Numbered from the stretch's first letter, positions 1 through 9,643 are shown. The stretch is DNA of 64,000 nucleotides from Methylocapsa palsarum (GCF_900114285.1 NZ_FOSN01000001.1:434001-498000); one strand, 5' to 3'. Numbers and translations are program-made. Notes: generated by a model not told the origin, from the letters alone.

Positions 1-113
1 CCCTGAGGCGAGACCGGCATTGCGTTCGCGTCCGCGCCCGCCAAGGTCACAGAGACGCCAAACACTCCCGCTGGAAGGAGAAAGGACAACGCAGCCAGGG
101 TACGATTCCGCAT
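1..113 (-). CDS. Secreted protein, N-terminal fragment cut by window edge
   Basis: Reading the minus strand from position 113 gives an ATG preceded by a very strong Shine-Dalgarno (TAGGAGGAGCTTG-ATG). The 37 visible residues start MRNRTLAAL, continue with a hydrophobic stretch (about residues 6-26) and then ADANA, a good signal peptidase I site. The frame stays open to the window edge. The product is therefore probably an exported periplasmic or outer-membrane protein. Nothing of the mature domain is visible, so no function can be given. The signal peptide and ribosome binding site are seen directly; export is inferred. Confidence 0.6.
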   Translation of the reverse strand, partial: MRNRTLAALSFLLPAGVFGVSVTLAGADANAMPVSPQ

Positions 114-262
114 CAAGCTCCTCCTATGAATTGGCGGCGCATTTAAGGTCTTTGTTAAAGCGGTTGTCAAATAACAAAAAGGACGCTGCAACGCGGTGCC
201 GGCGCGCGTCACTTAACGCCAAGCTTCAGGGCCTCGTCACCGGTCTGGATAGGCCATGCTCA

Positions 263-1546
263 TCACGCTGACGACGCTGCTTGGCTGATGTCGGCGATGA
301 GATCATCGGGATGTTCAATTCCGATCGACATGCGAATCAAGGCCGAAGTGATGCCGATTTCACGACGGTCTTTTTCTGGAAGGCCAGAATGCACGGTCGT
401 CGCGGGATGACAGATCAAGGATTCCGTCCCGCCGAGACTCACCGCAAGCTTAAAAACCTGGAGCCTGTTCAAAAAGGCGAACGCTTCCGCTTCCCCTCCT
501 TTGAGGTCAAATGAAAAAGTCGATCCCGCCGATTTGGACTGTCTTCCCATCAGAATGCGAGTGGGATGATCGACGGGCAGGAGAGGAGGATAATGAACCG
601 TAGCCACTTTCGGATGACGTGAAAGAAATTCCGCGACTTTCGCGGCGTTGCTCGCGGCCCGCTCCATCCGAAGCGTCAATGTTTCGAGGGAGCGACTCAA
701 CATCCAGCAGGAATGTGGATCGAGCTGTGTGCCGATGGCGCTGCGCATGACGCGAATTGGCTTGAGATCGTTCGCGGAGCCAATGACCGCGCCTCCGATG
801 AGGTCGCTATGGCCGCCAACATATTTCGTCAGCGAATAAACGGACAAATCAGCGCCATGTTCGAGCGGCGATTGGAAGACCGGCCCGAGAAGCGTGTTGT
901 CGCAACACACGATCGGCCGTGATCCCTGTTTGAGCGCGATTTCCTCCGAGATCCGCCGTACGAGCGAAATATCGACGAGAGTGTTCATTGGATTCGACGG
1001 CGTCTCGATGAAAATCATGGCGACGCGGGAGTCAATCATGGCGCGTTCAGCGGCGGCGCGAATGCCTGCTTCATCAAGGCCATCCCTAAAGCCGACGCCT
1101 TTTATTCCCAAGGGCGCAAGGGTCTTGTCAATGAGGACCTCGGTGCCGCCATAAAGCGGGCGGCTGTGCAAGACGCATTCGCCCGCCTTTGCGTAAGCGA
1201 GGATCGTGGTGGCGATTGCCGCCATGCCGGAGGAAAACACAAGTCCGCCTTCGGCGTTTTCGAAAATCGCGAGGCGATCCTCGACAATTTCGAGGTTTGG
1301 ATGATTGAACCGCGAGTAAATGAGACCGGCTTGGCGGTCGAGAGGAACCGTCCGGCGGCCAGCCAGATAGTCGAAATAATCACGGCCCTCTTCAGCGGTG
1401 CGGAAAACGAAGGTGGACGTCAGGAAAACGGGCTGTTTGACCGACCCTTCCGAAAGAGCGGGATCATAACCATACCCAAGCATGAGAGTTTCTGGATTGA
1501 GCGGATGGCCGCCAATCGCGGTCTTATGATAGCGAGACTCGTCCAT
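263..1546 (-). CDS. Cystathionine gamma-synthase / methionine gamma-lyase family PLP enzyme
   Basis: This is a 427-residue cytosolic enzyme of the Cys/Met metabolism PLP-dependent family, acting in trans-sulfuration or methionine breakdown. Visible motifs are the substrate/PLP region YSRFNHPN (about 78-84), SSGMAAI (105-111), the PLP-stacking segment SRPLYGGTE (128-136), ETPSNPM (181-187), CDNT (215-218) and the Schiff-base lysine in [11 protein letters not shown] (Lys241). The frame is open for 69 more codons upstream, but that part is translated repeat DNA. The ATG at 1546 has an AAGGAG ribosome binding site six bases upstream and matches the usual family length, so I start there. The exact reaction (gamma-synthase, gamma-lyase or O-acylhomoserine sulfhydrylase) cannot be fixed from sequence. 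Confidence 0.88.
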   Translation of the reverse strand: MDESRYHKTAIGGHPLNPETLMLGYGYDPALSEGSVKQPVFLTSTFVFRTAEEGRDYFDYLAGRRTVPLDRQAGLIYSRFNHPNLEIVEDRLAIFENAEGGLVFSSGMAAIATTILAYAKAGECVLHSRPLYGGTEVLIDKTLAPLGIKGVGFRDGLDEAGIRAAAERAMIDSRVAMIFIETPSNPMNTLVDISLVRRISEEIALKQGSRPIVCCDNTLLGPVFQSPLEHGADLSVYSLTKYVGGHSDLIGGAVIGSANDLKPIRVMRSAIGTQLDPHSCWMLSRSLETLTLRMERAASNAAKVAEFLSRHPKVATVHYPPLLPVDHPTRILMGRQSKSAGSTFSFDLKGGEAEAFAFLNRLQVFKLAVSLGGTESLICHPATTVHSGLPEKDRREIGITSALIRMSIGIEHPDDLIADISQAASSA

Positions 1547-1616
1547 GAGAAACTCCTTCGAACAGCGATCGCGGCGTACCGACTCTGCAGAGTGTTTGAT
1601 GTCGCGAGATAAATCC

Positions 1617-1730
1617 AGAGCGCTTTCCGATCGCATGAAGTCATGCGATCGATCAGAAATCTCTAGAGGGTCAAAAGGTTGAGCATATTCTTCTCGATGG
1701 GGTTGATTCAATCCGATCGGAATATGCTCT
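1617..1730 (-). repeat. 114-bp two-hairpin dispersed element, copy R1
   Basis: Full-length copy in reverse orientation relative to the copy at 33451-33564. It begins AGAGCGCTTTCCGATCG and ends CGATCGGAATATGCTCT, the imperfect terminal inverted repeat of the family. It lies 70 bp upstream of the PLP-enzyme start. Translation through it gives the artificial extension ending [14 protein letters not shown], which also appears in front of fumC. Confidence 0.9.
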
Positions 1731-2121
1731 AGCGCGGCCGGAAAGGCGGACAATGCTTGGATCGCGGTGGGTGTCCTCGCGTTTGGATCGACCTCACGGG
1801 TGCCTCGGCGACTTCACTGGATTTGCGTGGGACAGCCTCTACGGTCAGCTGGACGCCGGGAGCCGCCCGAGGCTGAGATCAGACGCGCGCCGCTCGCGAC
1901 GGCGGTGTGGTCGAGATTTCGCGCGCGCAAGGAGAGCGCGTTGTCCAACGATCGCCGGAGAGACGGCGGGCGCCTATTGTATGATCCTGTTGTGAACTTC
2001 CAGAACCTTGCGTCAACGGCCAAGTCCGTCCTTACTCCTCATCAGGCGATCGCCATATGCGAGATCATGCATGGAACGCTGACTGGCTTGCGTATTCGCA
2101 AAGCGACGGCCGCCGCTGTTG
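1731..2121. other. Intergenic stretch without a recognisable gene
   Basis: About 390 bp between repeat copy R1 and the histidine kinase stop. Short open frames exist on both strands, but none has a good ribosome binding site, a plausible composition or a recognisable motif. I see no terminator with a T tract and no clear operator. Confidence 0.5.
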
Positions 2122-3477
2122 CTAAAGCGTCACCTTGAACGTCGCGCCGCCGCCGTGAGTCTCGCTCACGCAAATTGTCCCGCCATGCAGCTCGATGAGC
2201 TCCCTGACGATGGCGAGGCCAAGGCCCGTGCCCGGAGTTTGCTCGCTTTTGCGCCAAAACGGTTCGAAGATCACATGCCGGTCGCAATGCGCAACGCCCT
2301 CGCCATGATCGACGATCTCGATGATTGCGCCCGGCCGCACGCGGACGACGACGGTTCCGCCTTCGGGTTCCGCGCGGAGCGCATTGTCGACGAGATTGGA
2401 GACGACGCTTTCGATGGCGCTGCGATCGCCGCGCACGACAACCGGCGCGTCGCCGGATTCGAACTGAATCTCTTGCTTGTTTCTGATTGCGAGCAGGGCG
2501 TAATCATCGACGACCGATTGGACGGCCGCGGCCAGATCGACGTCGTCGTCGAAGCCGTTCCCGTGCCTGCCGAGCCGCGATGTGACGAGCAACTGCTCCA
2601 CGATATTACGAATGCGGCGGGCGTCGCGTTTGAGATCGTTCTCGAATGTGGGCGCCCTTGGGGCGTCGATCCGCGCGCTCAATATGGTGATCGGCGTGCG
2701 TAGTTCGTGCGCGGCGTTGGCGATAAACCGGCGATCGCGCTCGACGCCTGCAGCAAGCCGGTCGAGCGCGTCATTGATCGTCGTCATGAGCGGCAAGATT
2801 TCCGAGGGGATGCCGGTCAGGTCTATGCGACGGTCGAGCGCCTTCATGTCGATCTGTCGCGCCTGACGAGCGGCGTCGCGCAAGGGCTTCAGGCCGCGCC
2901 GCAGGGACAGCCAGCCGACCCCCATCGCGACAGCGAATGTAGGGAGAAAATATTTGAAGGTCTCGCCGAAGGATTCGGATATATTGCGCAAGAGCATGGG
3001 CCAGCTGAAGCGGTATCCATAAATCGCAATCACCCTCCTGCCGGTCGGCGTCTGCCGGAGCGCGGCGACGCCTTTCGGCGCTGAGTCGTTCTCGCCGCCG
3101 AGGCGGAACGTCATCGCCAAGGGTTTGAGACGCTCCATCGTCCCCAGAGCCGCGACAAGTTCTTGCGACGAGCCCGGCGCCGCGACGCCCGTCTCAGGAT
3201 CGAAAGCGGCGTATTTCAGCGTCGGCGTGCGTTCCAGTTCCGCCCGCAAGTCCGGATCTGGATCGATTGAAACCGCTCCATCGGGCGAACGGACCAAAGA
3301 CCTCGCGACCAGGGCCTGGGTTCCCGATCGGCTGAAATCGTCCCATTGAAGATCGGACGCCGCCGAGCCGGTGAGAAGTTCGCCGAACTGCAGCCAGAGG
3401 ATCGTCAGGACATAGGCCGCCATCAGCCCGGCGAGCAGGTGACCGACCAACCGCCACGCCAGTGACGAAGGCGTCAC
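2122..3477 (-). CDS. Membrane sensor histidine kinase
   Basis: A 451-residue two-component sensor kinase of the EnvZ/PhoQ-like class. A membrane helix lies near residues 10-32, a periplasmic sensing region follows (about 33-165), and a second helix lies near 172-192. A HAMP-like linker comes next, then the H-box FIANAAHELRTPITIL with phospho-acceptor His257. The ATPase part shows the N-box (VVSNLVDNALRA), the DHGEGV box and the G2-box GTGLGLAIVREL. It overlaps the upstream response regulator by four bases, so the two are co-transcribed. The stimulus is unknown. The divergent TonB-dependent receptor gene suggests a metal or siderophore signal, which is inference from position only. Confidence 0.93.
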   Translation of the reverse strand: MTPSSLAWRLVGHLLAGLMAAYVLTILWLQFGELLTGSAASDLQWDDFSRSGTQALVARSLVRSPDGAVSIDPDPDLRAELERTPTLKYAAFDPETGVAAPGSSQELVAALGTMERLKPLAMTFRLGGENDSAPKGVAALRQTPTGRRVIAIYGYRFSWPMLLRNISESFGETFKYFLPTFAVAMGVGWLSLRRGLKPLRDAARQARQIDMKALDRRIDLTGIPSEILPLMTTINDALDRLAAGVERDRRFIANAAHELRTPITILSARIDAPRAPTFENDLKRDARRIRNIVEQLLVTSRLGRHGNGFDDDVDLAAAVQSVVDDYALLAIRNKQEIQFESGDAPVVVRGDRSAIESVVSNLVDNALRAEPEGGTVVVRVRPGAIIEIVDHGEGVAHCDRHVIFEPFWRKSEQTPGTGLGLAIVRELIELHGGTICVSETHGGGATFKVTL

Positions 3478-4169
3478 GACGTCAGAGATTTTGTGAGCAG
3501 GTAGCCCCGTCCGCGCACGAGATGCACCTCGCAGCCGGCCTCGGCGTCCGCCAGGCGCTTTCGCAGCCGTGACACGAGTGTGTCGAGGGCGCCGGGCAAG
3601 ATCGCCTCGCCGGCGCCGTAGACTTCCTCCATCAACGCCTCTCGCGGCGACACCCGATTGATCCGGCGCATCAAGGCCCCGAAGAGCGCGTACTCCCGCC
3701 GATGCAGCAGGAACGGCCGCCCCCCGATGAAAATCTGCCCCGCGGCGGCGTCGAAGGAGACTGCTCCGATCGTGATCGGCGGCATCTGTAGTTCGCCTGA
3801 CGTTCTGAGCCGGGCGATCACGCGCGCGAGTAATTCATCGCTGTCGAAGGGCTTCGTCAGGTAATCGTCGGCGCCGCTGTTGAGGCCTTTGGCCTTGTCG
3901 CCTTTCTCGCAATGAGCCGACAAAATCAGAATTCGGATGTTCGGCCGGAGCCTGCGGATATTTGGCAGGAAGGCGATGCTGTCGCCATCGGGAAGCCGCC
4001 GGTCGAGCAGCATCAGATGATAGGGATATCGTTTAAGCGAGGTGAGAGCGTCGCTCATGGACCCGACAGGATCGCAGTCGAAGCCGGCATTGTCGAGCTG
4101 TCCAGCGAGCAATCGGACGATATCGGGCTCATCCTCGACGATCAAGATTTTCATACGCGCGTTGTCCAT
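3474..4169 (-). CDS. OmpR/PhoB-family response regulator
   Basis: 231 residues. The receiver domain starts KILIVEDEPDIVRLL, has the phospho-acceptor aspartate in LMLLDRRLPDG (about residue 56) and the conserved lysine in DYLTKPFD. A winged-helix DNA-binding domain follows, with HRREYALFGALM and the C-terminal VRGRGYLL hairpin typical of the OmpR class. It is the first gene of a two-gene operon with the kinase (ATGA overlap). The start at 4169 has AGAGG just upstream; an ATG five codons later is possible. It is divergent from the TonB-dependent receptor gene 430 bp away, a plausible but unproven target. Confidence 0.93.
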   Translation of the reverse strand: MDNARMKILIVEDEPDIVRLLAGQLDNAGFDCDPVGSMSDALTSLKRYPYHLMLLDRRLPDGDSIAFLPNIRRLRPNIRILILSAHCEKGDKAKGLNSGADDYLTKPFDSDELLARVIARLRTSGELQMPPITIGAVSFDAAAGQIFIGGRPFLLHRREYALFGALMRRINRVSPREALMEEVYGAGEAILPGALDTLVSRLRKRLADAEAGCEVHLVRGRGYLLTKSLTS

Positions 4170-4332
4170 CGCCTCTGAAAAGGAGAGCGGCTTTTGCCAG
4201 GAGCATGATTCCGGACAGCGTCGCCGGCTTCAGGCAAAATCACGCTCGCGTTGTTCGGGTGAGGAGCGGCTTTTGAGACATCAAGAGCAATCGCGGCGCG
4301 ATCCCGTCCGAAGCCGCCGGGCGCCAGTGTTA

Positions 4333-4354
4333 GAACGGACGGGCCCCTCCGTTC
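4333..4354. promoter_or_regulatory. 22-bp near-perfect palindrome in the regulator/receptor gap
   Basis: Arms GAACGGA and TCCGTTC flank a GGGCCC core, with a single mismatched pair. It sits in the 431-bp gap (4170-4600) between the divergent two-component operon and the TonB-dependent receptor gene. It could be an operator for the adjacent response regulator or a hairpin; no T tract follows. Nothing else in the gap is recognisable. Confidence 0.35.
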
Positions 4355-4600
4355 ACGCCATCCTGCCGCCGATTATCTCCGCTTTGCGCCTGCCGCGGAG
4401 CGGATCTCCCCGAATATGGTCGCTACGCGATCTGTGCCATTTCAGCAACGGTTCATCCATAAATCGCCGCGACAGATTCGCGTAAGACAGCGTTAGAAAG
4501 CGGTGAGATCGTCCATGTTACTCCGCCTCTCGAACAAGAACGGGCTCTTCGCCGGCCTTCCGCCGCGCTACGCCTGACGCACGTCACTCGGGAGACTTTT

Positions 4601-6877
4601 ATGGCGCGCCGCGAACTCTTCTCAAACGCCGGCGCGCTTGCGCTGGTCGTCGCCTCCTCCTCGGCGCTCGCTCAAAGCGACGCAGCGGCCCCGTTCGATT
4701 CGGGCGCCGTCGACCTGCCGGAAGTGAGCGCAGCCAGTCCCGTCGGCGCTAGCGGCGGAGGCGGTGGGCCTGGCGGCTTTGGCGGCGCGGGCCCGGCGCA
4801 AGATCCCTTCAACACGACCTATGTTCTTGAGGACGCGACGACAGCCGTCAAGACAGACACTCCGGTCATGAACACGCCGCTGAACGTCCAGGTCATCACC
4901 CAGCAGGTGCTGCGCGACCAGCAGGCGGTCACACTTGAACAGGCGCTGCAGAACGTCAGCGGCGTCACGGTCACGGGCGGCGGCGCGCTCGGCAACGGCA
5001 CTCCCTACAATCAGGTCGTCATTCGAGGATTTCCAAGTACGACCCGCTACCGAGACGGTTTCCGCATCGACAATGGCACAAGCGTCATCGACGGCGTCTC
5101 CACCACGCAGCTCGCCAATGTGTCGAGCATCGAGGTGCTCAAGGGACCAGCGGCCATGCTCTACGGTCTTGTCGAACCGGGCGGCATCGTCAACGTCATC
5201 ACCAAGGAGCCGTTGAACGCTCCCTATTATTCAGCGCAGCAGCAGATTGGCTCCTTCGCCAACTATCGCTCGACGGTAGACGCCACCGGCCCGGTCACGC
5301 AGGACGGCGCCTGGCTTTATCGGATGAACATGTCCTACCAGAACAACGCTGCGCCATTCGGCTCTCCTGTCGATCTCGTCAATTCCTCCGATATCTTCAT
5401 CGCGCCGGTGCTCAAATGGAACATCGATCCCGGCACGTGGGTTAAGCTCGAAGCCCAGTATGACGAAAATCGCAGCAAGTTGTTCACCGGTTACGATCCC
5501 GCCATAAACGGGCAATTCATGAACATTACCCGCAAAAGAAATTATGGCGAGGATTCGCCCGCGGTCCAAAAGGATCTGTTCGCCGCGCTGACCTGGTCGC
5601 ACCATTTCGACAATGATTGGTCGGTCAAGCAGCAGATCGCTTATGACCGCACGGATCTGGACTGGACCTCGCGGCTTCCGTTCGGCCCGATCGGCGGTCT
5701 GGTTTGGCGGACAGATTATCAACTCCCGACAACGCAATCGACATATTCGACCAACGTCGACATAACCGGGCATATCAACACATTCGGTATAAAGCATACC
5801 TTGCTGCTCGGCGGAGACGTTTACGGGAACCGCATCACGAATTCGTCGAGCTTCTTGCTCGGCTATTCAAAAATTGATCTGTTCGATCCCGTTCATCCGG
5901 GAACGCCCTATTTAGGCTCGTCGATCCCGTTGGGCGCCTATACGCAGAACCAATTGACCTCTGGTCTCTATCTGCAGGATCAGATCGAATTGCCGTTAAA
6001 TTTTTTCGTCATGGCGGGCGCTCGGTATCAATTTATCCACCAAACGCTTGCTTCGGGGGATACGCTCGGAGAATTGACGCCTGACCCGTATCCGCAGACG
6101 AACAGCGCCTTGACGCCGCGTTTCGGTCTGTTGTGGCGGCCGCAAAATTGGCTCAGCTTCTACGGCAATTACGCCGAGAATTTTGGCGCCAATACGGGGC
6201 TCATCTATCCAAATACGCCAGTTCCGCCGACAGGCGCGCAGCAGGTCGAGGGCGGCGTCAAGCTCGAACTCTTCGATGGTCGCCTTAGAGCGACCGCCGA
6301 CTATTACACTTTGACCAAGACCAATGTCCCCACCACTGATCCTCTTCACATCAATAATGTTCTCGTGACCGGCGCGGTGCGCAGCACGGGCCCTGAACTC
6401 GACGTCCAGGGCACGCTTCTGCCGGGATGGGACGTGATTTTGAACTACGCAAATCAGGACGTCCGCGTCGTCAGGAGCAACAACGGCGATCTTGGCCAAC
6501 GCTGGCCGAATGTTCCGCGTAATCTGGGAACATTCTGGACGACGTATGAATTCCAGCAGGAAGAGTTGAGGGGCTGGAAGATCGGCGGCGGCGTCGTCTA
6601 CCACGGCTCGCAGCCTATCCAAGTTGGATACGACCTCAGCGTCACGCCGACACGGGCCATGCTTTCGGGCTACGCCACGGTGAATTTGATGGCGGCATAT
6701 AGTTTCAAGCTCAACGAAGCGAAGGTCACGGCGCAAGTCAACGTCACCAACCTGTTCGATGTGACTTATTACACGATGGGTTATATGCGGGCCGCTCCGT
6801 CCGCTTCGTTTTCGCAAGCCAACCGCCTCTACGGCGCGCCATTCACTGTCATGGGTTCTCTCCGCGCGGAATTTTGA
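4601..6877 (+). CDS. TonB-dependent (siderophore-type) outer-membrane receptor
   Basis: A 758-residue outer-membrane receptor that imports a ferric siderophore or similar metal chelate with TonB energy. A signal peptide ends near SSSALAQS (residue 26). A glycine-rich linker (GGGGGPGGFGG) follows, then the plug domain with TPLNVQVITQQVLRDQQA, LEQALQNVSGV, VVIRGFPS and VLKGPAAMLYGLVEPGGIVN, all typical of the FhuE/FpvA group. The beta-barrel runs to a terminal phenylalanine (SLRAEF), the usual BAM signal. A GGGAG-like site lies 5' of the ATG. It is transcribed divergently from the two-component operon. The substrate cannot be told. A lanthanide-chelate role is possible in a methylotroph, but this gene is 38 kb from the lut-like cluster. 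Confidence 0.92.
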   Translation: MARRELFSNAGALALVVASSSALAQSDAAAPFDSGAVDLPEVSAASPVGASGGGGGPGGFGGAGPAQDPFNTTYVLEDATTAVKTDTPVMNTPLNVQVITQQVLRDQQAVTLEQALQNVSGVTVTGGGALGNGTPYNQVVIRGFPSTTRYRDGFRIDNGTSVIDGVSTTQLANVSSIEVLKGPAAMLYGLVEPGGIVNVITKEPLNAPYYSAQQQIGSFANYRSTVDATGPVTQDGAWLYRMNMSYQNNAAPFGSPVDLVNSSDIFIAPVLKWNIDPGTWVKLEAQYDENRSKLFTGYDPAINGQFMNITRKRNYGEDSPAVQKDLFAALTWSHHFDNDWSVKQQIAYDRTDLDWTSRLPFGPIGGLVWRTDYQLPTTQSTYSTNVDITGHINTFGIKHTLLLGGDVYGNRITNSSSFLLGYSKIDLFDPVHPGTPYLGSSIPLGAYTQNQLTSGLYLQDQIELPLNFFVMAGARYQFIHQTLASGDTLGELTPDPYPQTNSALTPRFGLLWRPQNWLSFYGNYAENFGANTGLIYPNTPVPPTGAQQVEGGVKLELFDGRLRATADYYTLTKTNVPTTDPLHINNVLVTGAVRSTGPELDVQGTLLPGWDVILNYANQDVRVVRSNNGDLGQRWPNVPRNLGTFWTTYEFQQEELRGWKIGGGVVYHGSQPIQVGYDLSVTPTRAMLSGYATVNLMAAYSFKLNEAKVTAQVNVTNLFDVTYYTMGYMRAAPSASFSQANRLYGAPFTVMGSLRAEF

Positions 6878-7113
6878 GTTTTCTCGTCCACCGCTACGCG
6901 GGGTTGGCGGTCACGCCTTTCTCGTCGTCGGTGTCGGTGTCTTTGCTTTTTGCGACGAACGCGGCGAGCGGCTGACGCCCTGACCACCTGAGCGTGGCGC
7001 GACGCGCCGATGCCTGCTGTTGAGTTCCGTTGAGATGCGTCGCCGGCAGGGTCACGCCGGCGATACGTTTCAATGGCGGCGGAGCCGACGATCCGACGCG
7101 AGGCGTCTCTCCG

Positions 7114-7227
7114 ATCAAATATTCCGATCGGATTGAATCACTCCAATCGACAAGACTATGCTCAAGCTTTTGACTCTGGAGCGATATCTGATCGATCGCA
7201 TGACCTCATGCGATCGGAAAGCGCTCC
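7114..7227 (+). repeat. 114-bp two-hairpin dispersed element, copy R2
   Basis: Forward copy with a degenerate left end (ATCAA in place of AGAGC) and an intact right hairpin (CGATCGCATGA, then TCATGCGATCG). It fills part of the gap 6878-7236. The rest of that gap holds only a weak 74-codon minus-strand frame (6894-7118, TTG start, no homology that I recognise), which I do not call. The element's right end is 9 bp from the stop of the secreted-protein gene. Confidence 0.88.
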
Positions 7228-7236
7228 AGGCGCCGG

Positions 7237-9420
7237 TTAATTGTAAGGGCCGATCGTAATCGTCGCAGTCACAGGCAATGTCGCAAACCAGGCGCTCGGA
7301 ATCGGGTCAAGTTTCGTCGGGACGTTTCCATAGGTCGGCGTAGACCCCGGAATATAGACCGGATTCTCATCGAAGCCGTATCCATACGCCATACCCATCA
7401 CATAGTTCTGATTGCTGTGCGAAGTCGGCATGATCAGGTTGTTCGGCGGGCGGAACATATTGTGGCCCGACAATTGCGCGGTATGAAGATATTGCGAATA
7501 ATAATTCTGGTATCCATTCGCCGGATACCAATTTCCCTCATTTGACCAGTATTGATCGGAAGGCGTGAAGCCGCCCGGGGTTTGCCCTGCGTCCGGTTTG
7601 AGAATTATGGAGGTGACCTGCGAACAAAGGCCGGTGCGAATGCTCTTTTTGTTCGCAGGGTTCATTGTAACGTTGTTGCAGTTTGCAATTCCGCGGCTAA
7701 ACGCGTTGACAATATTCCGTTGAATGCTTCTGGCGACTTTCGCAAGGGAGGTGTTGCCATTGTAATAATCCCATGAGGCGAACGCGCCGTCATTGGCGAA
7801 AACCATCTGGCTGGGCGTCTCGGACCATTTGTTATTTGTCGTCCAGGAAATATTGCTGAACACCCATTCTGTGAACGATGGATTCGGGGAAGGGCAGGGA
7901 GTTAGGGTTTGAAAGACGCAGGGGGTCGCCGTGGTCTGCGTCGTTGAGGGGCCCTGGATCACATTGAGCGCCATCTGATAGCCGGGTCTGGTCCCCCTCA
8001 TAAGCAGTTTCATTCCGGTTATCTGCCCAACCCATCCCGTCGACGGTTGACCGAAATACCAGCCCTTATATTGGCTGAATTGAGCGTATTCTGCTTGCGT
8101 CAGGTCAATCGTATAGGTCTGGACAGAGCCGGGGACGCTTGTCGCTTTATGAATTGAGGAGGCCGGAATTCCGGTCGACGGAAAATTCACGACCTGACCC
8201 ACGGGGTTGCAAAGCACGATCTTGGTTGTCGTGCTCACCGAGCCGGTAAAGACAATCGATTGGGAGTCGGGTTTCAGGTAAGCCGGGCAGCTTGTATTGC
8301 CGGTCACTGTCCAGGGTTGCTCCGGGATCGACGGGCTTGCGTCCGGCGCCGTAGGCGTTCCGTTATCTCCCATGACGACCAGAGCGTAATTTCCCGCGGA
8401 ATATGCATTTTTGAAAAAACTTGAAATCTCCTTCTCGTAATATGAATTGAGCGGGTCGTACCAATTCGCCATATCGCCGTTCAGAGTGCAATTGCTTGGA
8501 ATATTCGGCTGGTTGTTGCCGCTCACCAGGCATCGTATATTCAGATAGTCGTTGGGCGAGATGATTGACGCGAAGGGATATTGCGGGGTCGTCCGCGACG
8601 GGGTCGCGGGCCACGCGGCGAGAGCCAGATTCTGGAAACTGGTAGGGGCGCCGCCAACGGGCTGAGTTTTCAGCCAGGTGACGAATGGCGATGTCGAGCC
8701 CCCTGCGTCTTGAGGCCCGGTGATCATTGTTTGCCGGGTGAAAGTGCTTGACCCGTCGGGATTTCCGAGCTTGCCCAGGGTGGTCGATCCCTGGGACAAG
8801 GTTATCGTCAATGGAATTTCGAAACTGTCGACGTTTGAAGTATCCAGGGTCAATACTGGCGAGGGAATACTGTTTACGCTGGTCTGCCAGACTGTCGCCT
8901 CGACAACGCCGGAAGGAAAATTGACCAGAGGCCGTTGAAAATTTCCCAAGTTATCCATTGTATAAGTAATATTGGCGCACGAAAAACCCACGGGCACAGT
9001 TTTAATGACGTAAATGGACAGATTAGCCGAATTTATATAGGGTTGGCCGCTCGGCTCGGTCGTGAAGCCGCTGACGCCGCTCGCGCCGCCGATCTGGATC
9101 GCTTGCACGACATTCGAGACGCCGGCGAGGGTCCATTGGCCCGTGCCCGAACCGGCTCCTGTCGGTTGAGTGAGATAATATGCGCCGGGGGCTGCAGGGG
9201 GGTTGGCGGGGGACGCGTCGATGCTGGAGCCAATCACGCAAACGAGCGGCGCGCCTGAGAGATCCTGAAAGCTGATCGTTGAAGGCACGTAGCTTTGCGC
9301 TCGAACATCTGTCGCGGAGCAATAGGCGCCCGCCGCGATGAAAGCCGCCAGAAACAGCCGGCGCCCCGCGCGGCTCGGAACGGGATCGGCGCCGCAATAG
9401 CCCAGGGATTTTGTCGTCAT
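7237..9420 (-). CDS. Large secreted GH64/thaumatin-like protein
   Basis: About 727 residues. The ATG at 9420 has GAGG eight bases upstream; an ATG two codons earlier is too close to it. A signal peptide is clear (RRLFLAAFIAAGAYCSATDVRAQS). The mature protein has VDSFEIPLTITLSQG, DYLNIRCLVSGNN, YYEKEISSFFKNA, GWYFGQPSTGWVGQI and a C-terminal Tyr/Asn-rich segment with MGMAYGYGFDENPVYIP. This layout resembles the beta-1,3-glucanase (GH64)/thaumatin-like superfamily, but I cannot verify the catalytic acidic pair. It stands alone, bracketed by repeat copy R2 and the Deg protease. Possible roles are glucan binding or hydrolysis outside the cell. Export is well supported; the family call is moderate. 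Confidence 0.6.
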   Translation of the reverse strand: MTTKSLGYCGADPVPSRAGRRLFLAAFIAAGAYCSATDVRAQSYVPSTISFQDLSGAPLVCVIGSSIDASPANPPAAPGAYYLTQPTGAGSGTGQWTLAGVSNVVQAIQIGGASGVSGFTTEPSGQPYINSANLSIYVIKTVPVGFSCANITYTMDNLGNFQRPLVNFPSGVVEATVWQTSVNSIPSPVLTLDTSNVDSFEIPLTITLSQGSTTLGKLGNPDGSSTFTRQTMITGPQDAGGSTSPFVTWLKTQPVGGAPTSFQNLALAAWPATPSRTTPQYPFASIISPNDYLNIRCLVSGNNQPNIPSNCTLNGDMANWYDPLNSYYEKEISSFFKNAYSAGNYALVVMGDNGTPTAPDASPSIPEQPWTVTGNTSCPAYLKPDSQSIVFTGSVSTTTKIVLCNPVGQVVNFPSTGIPASSIHKATSVPGSVQTYTIDLTQAEYAQFSQYKGWYFGQPSTGWVGQITGMKLLMRGTRPGYQMALNVIQGPSTTQTTATPCVFQTLTPCPSPNPSFTEWVFSNISWTTNNKWSETPSQMVFANDGAFASWDYYNGNTSLAKVARSIQRNIVNAFSRGIANCNNVTMNPANKKSIRTGLCSQVTSIILKPDAGQTPGGFTPSDQYWSNEGNWYPANGYQNYYSQYLHTAQLSGHNMFRPPNNLIMPTSHSNQNYVMGMAYGYGFDENPVYIPGSTPTYGNVPTKLDPIPSAWFATLPVTATITIGPYN

Positions 9421-9623
9421 GGTCATTTCCTCGACAGGCGGGAAGTCTTGCAGGCGGCGGGAAGACTTGCAGGCGGGAATGTCGGACAGGGCCCGAACGC
9501 GGCCTGGCAGCCGACATTCTTGGCTGATAAGATTCGCCAATCATTTTTTGATAATTGTGAACTAGCGGCAGCTCCGCGTCAACGCGGGCGCCTGTTCGTA
9601 ACGAGCCGCCGAAGGCGGGCCCA

Positions 9624-9643
9624 ATCGGCGGCTAGCCGCCGAT
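9624..9643 (-). terminator. Perfect 20-bp palindrome over the Deg protease stop codon
   Basis: The sequence ATCGGCGGCTAGCCGCCGAT is a perfect palindrome that contains the TAG stop of the protease gene. Just downstream on the minus strand a second GC hairpin (CCGCCTTCGGCGG) follows. There is no long T tract, so this would be a structured 3' end rather than a classical intrinsic terminator. Confidence 0.45.

Noticed and set aside
1547-1753. 69-codon N-terminal extension of the PLP enzyme frame
   Set aside because: It is translated repeat DNA; the same peptide ([10 protein letters not shown]) precedes fumC. The ATG at 1546 has the good ribosome binding site and family-like start.
1767-2138. 123-codon plus-strand frame in the gap before the histidine kinase
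   Set aside because: No ribosome binding site, composition unlike neighbours, and it overlaps the kinase 3' end in antisense.
4601-6877. TonB receptor as the LutH partner of the lut-like cluster
   Set aside because: It is 38 kb away, next to its own two-component system, and shows siderophore-receptor motifs; nothing in the sequence ties it to lanthanides.
6894-7118. 74-codon minus-strand frame between the TonB receptor and the secreted-protein gene
   Set aside because: TTG start at the repeat border, no ribosome binding site and no recognisable motif; support too weak.
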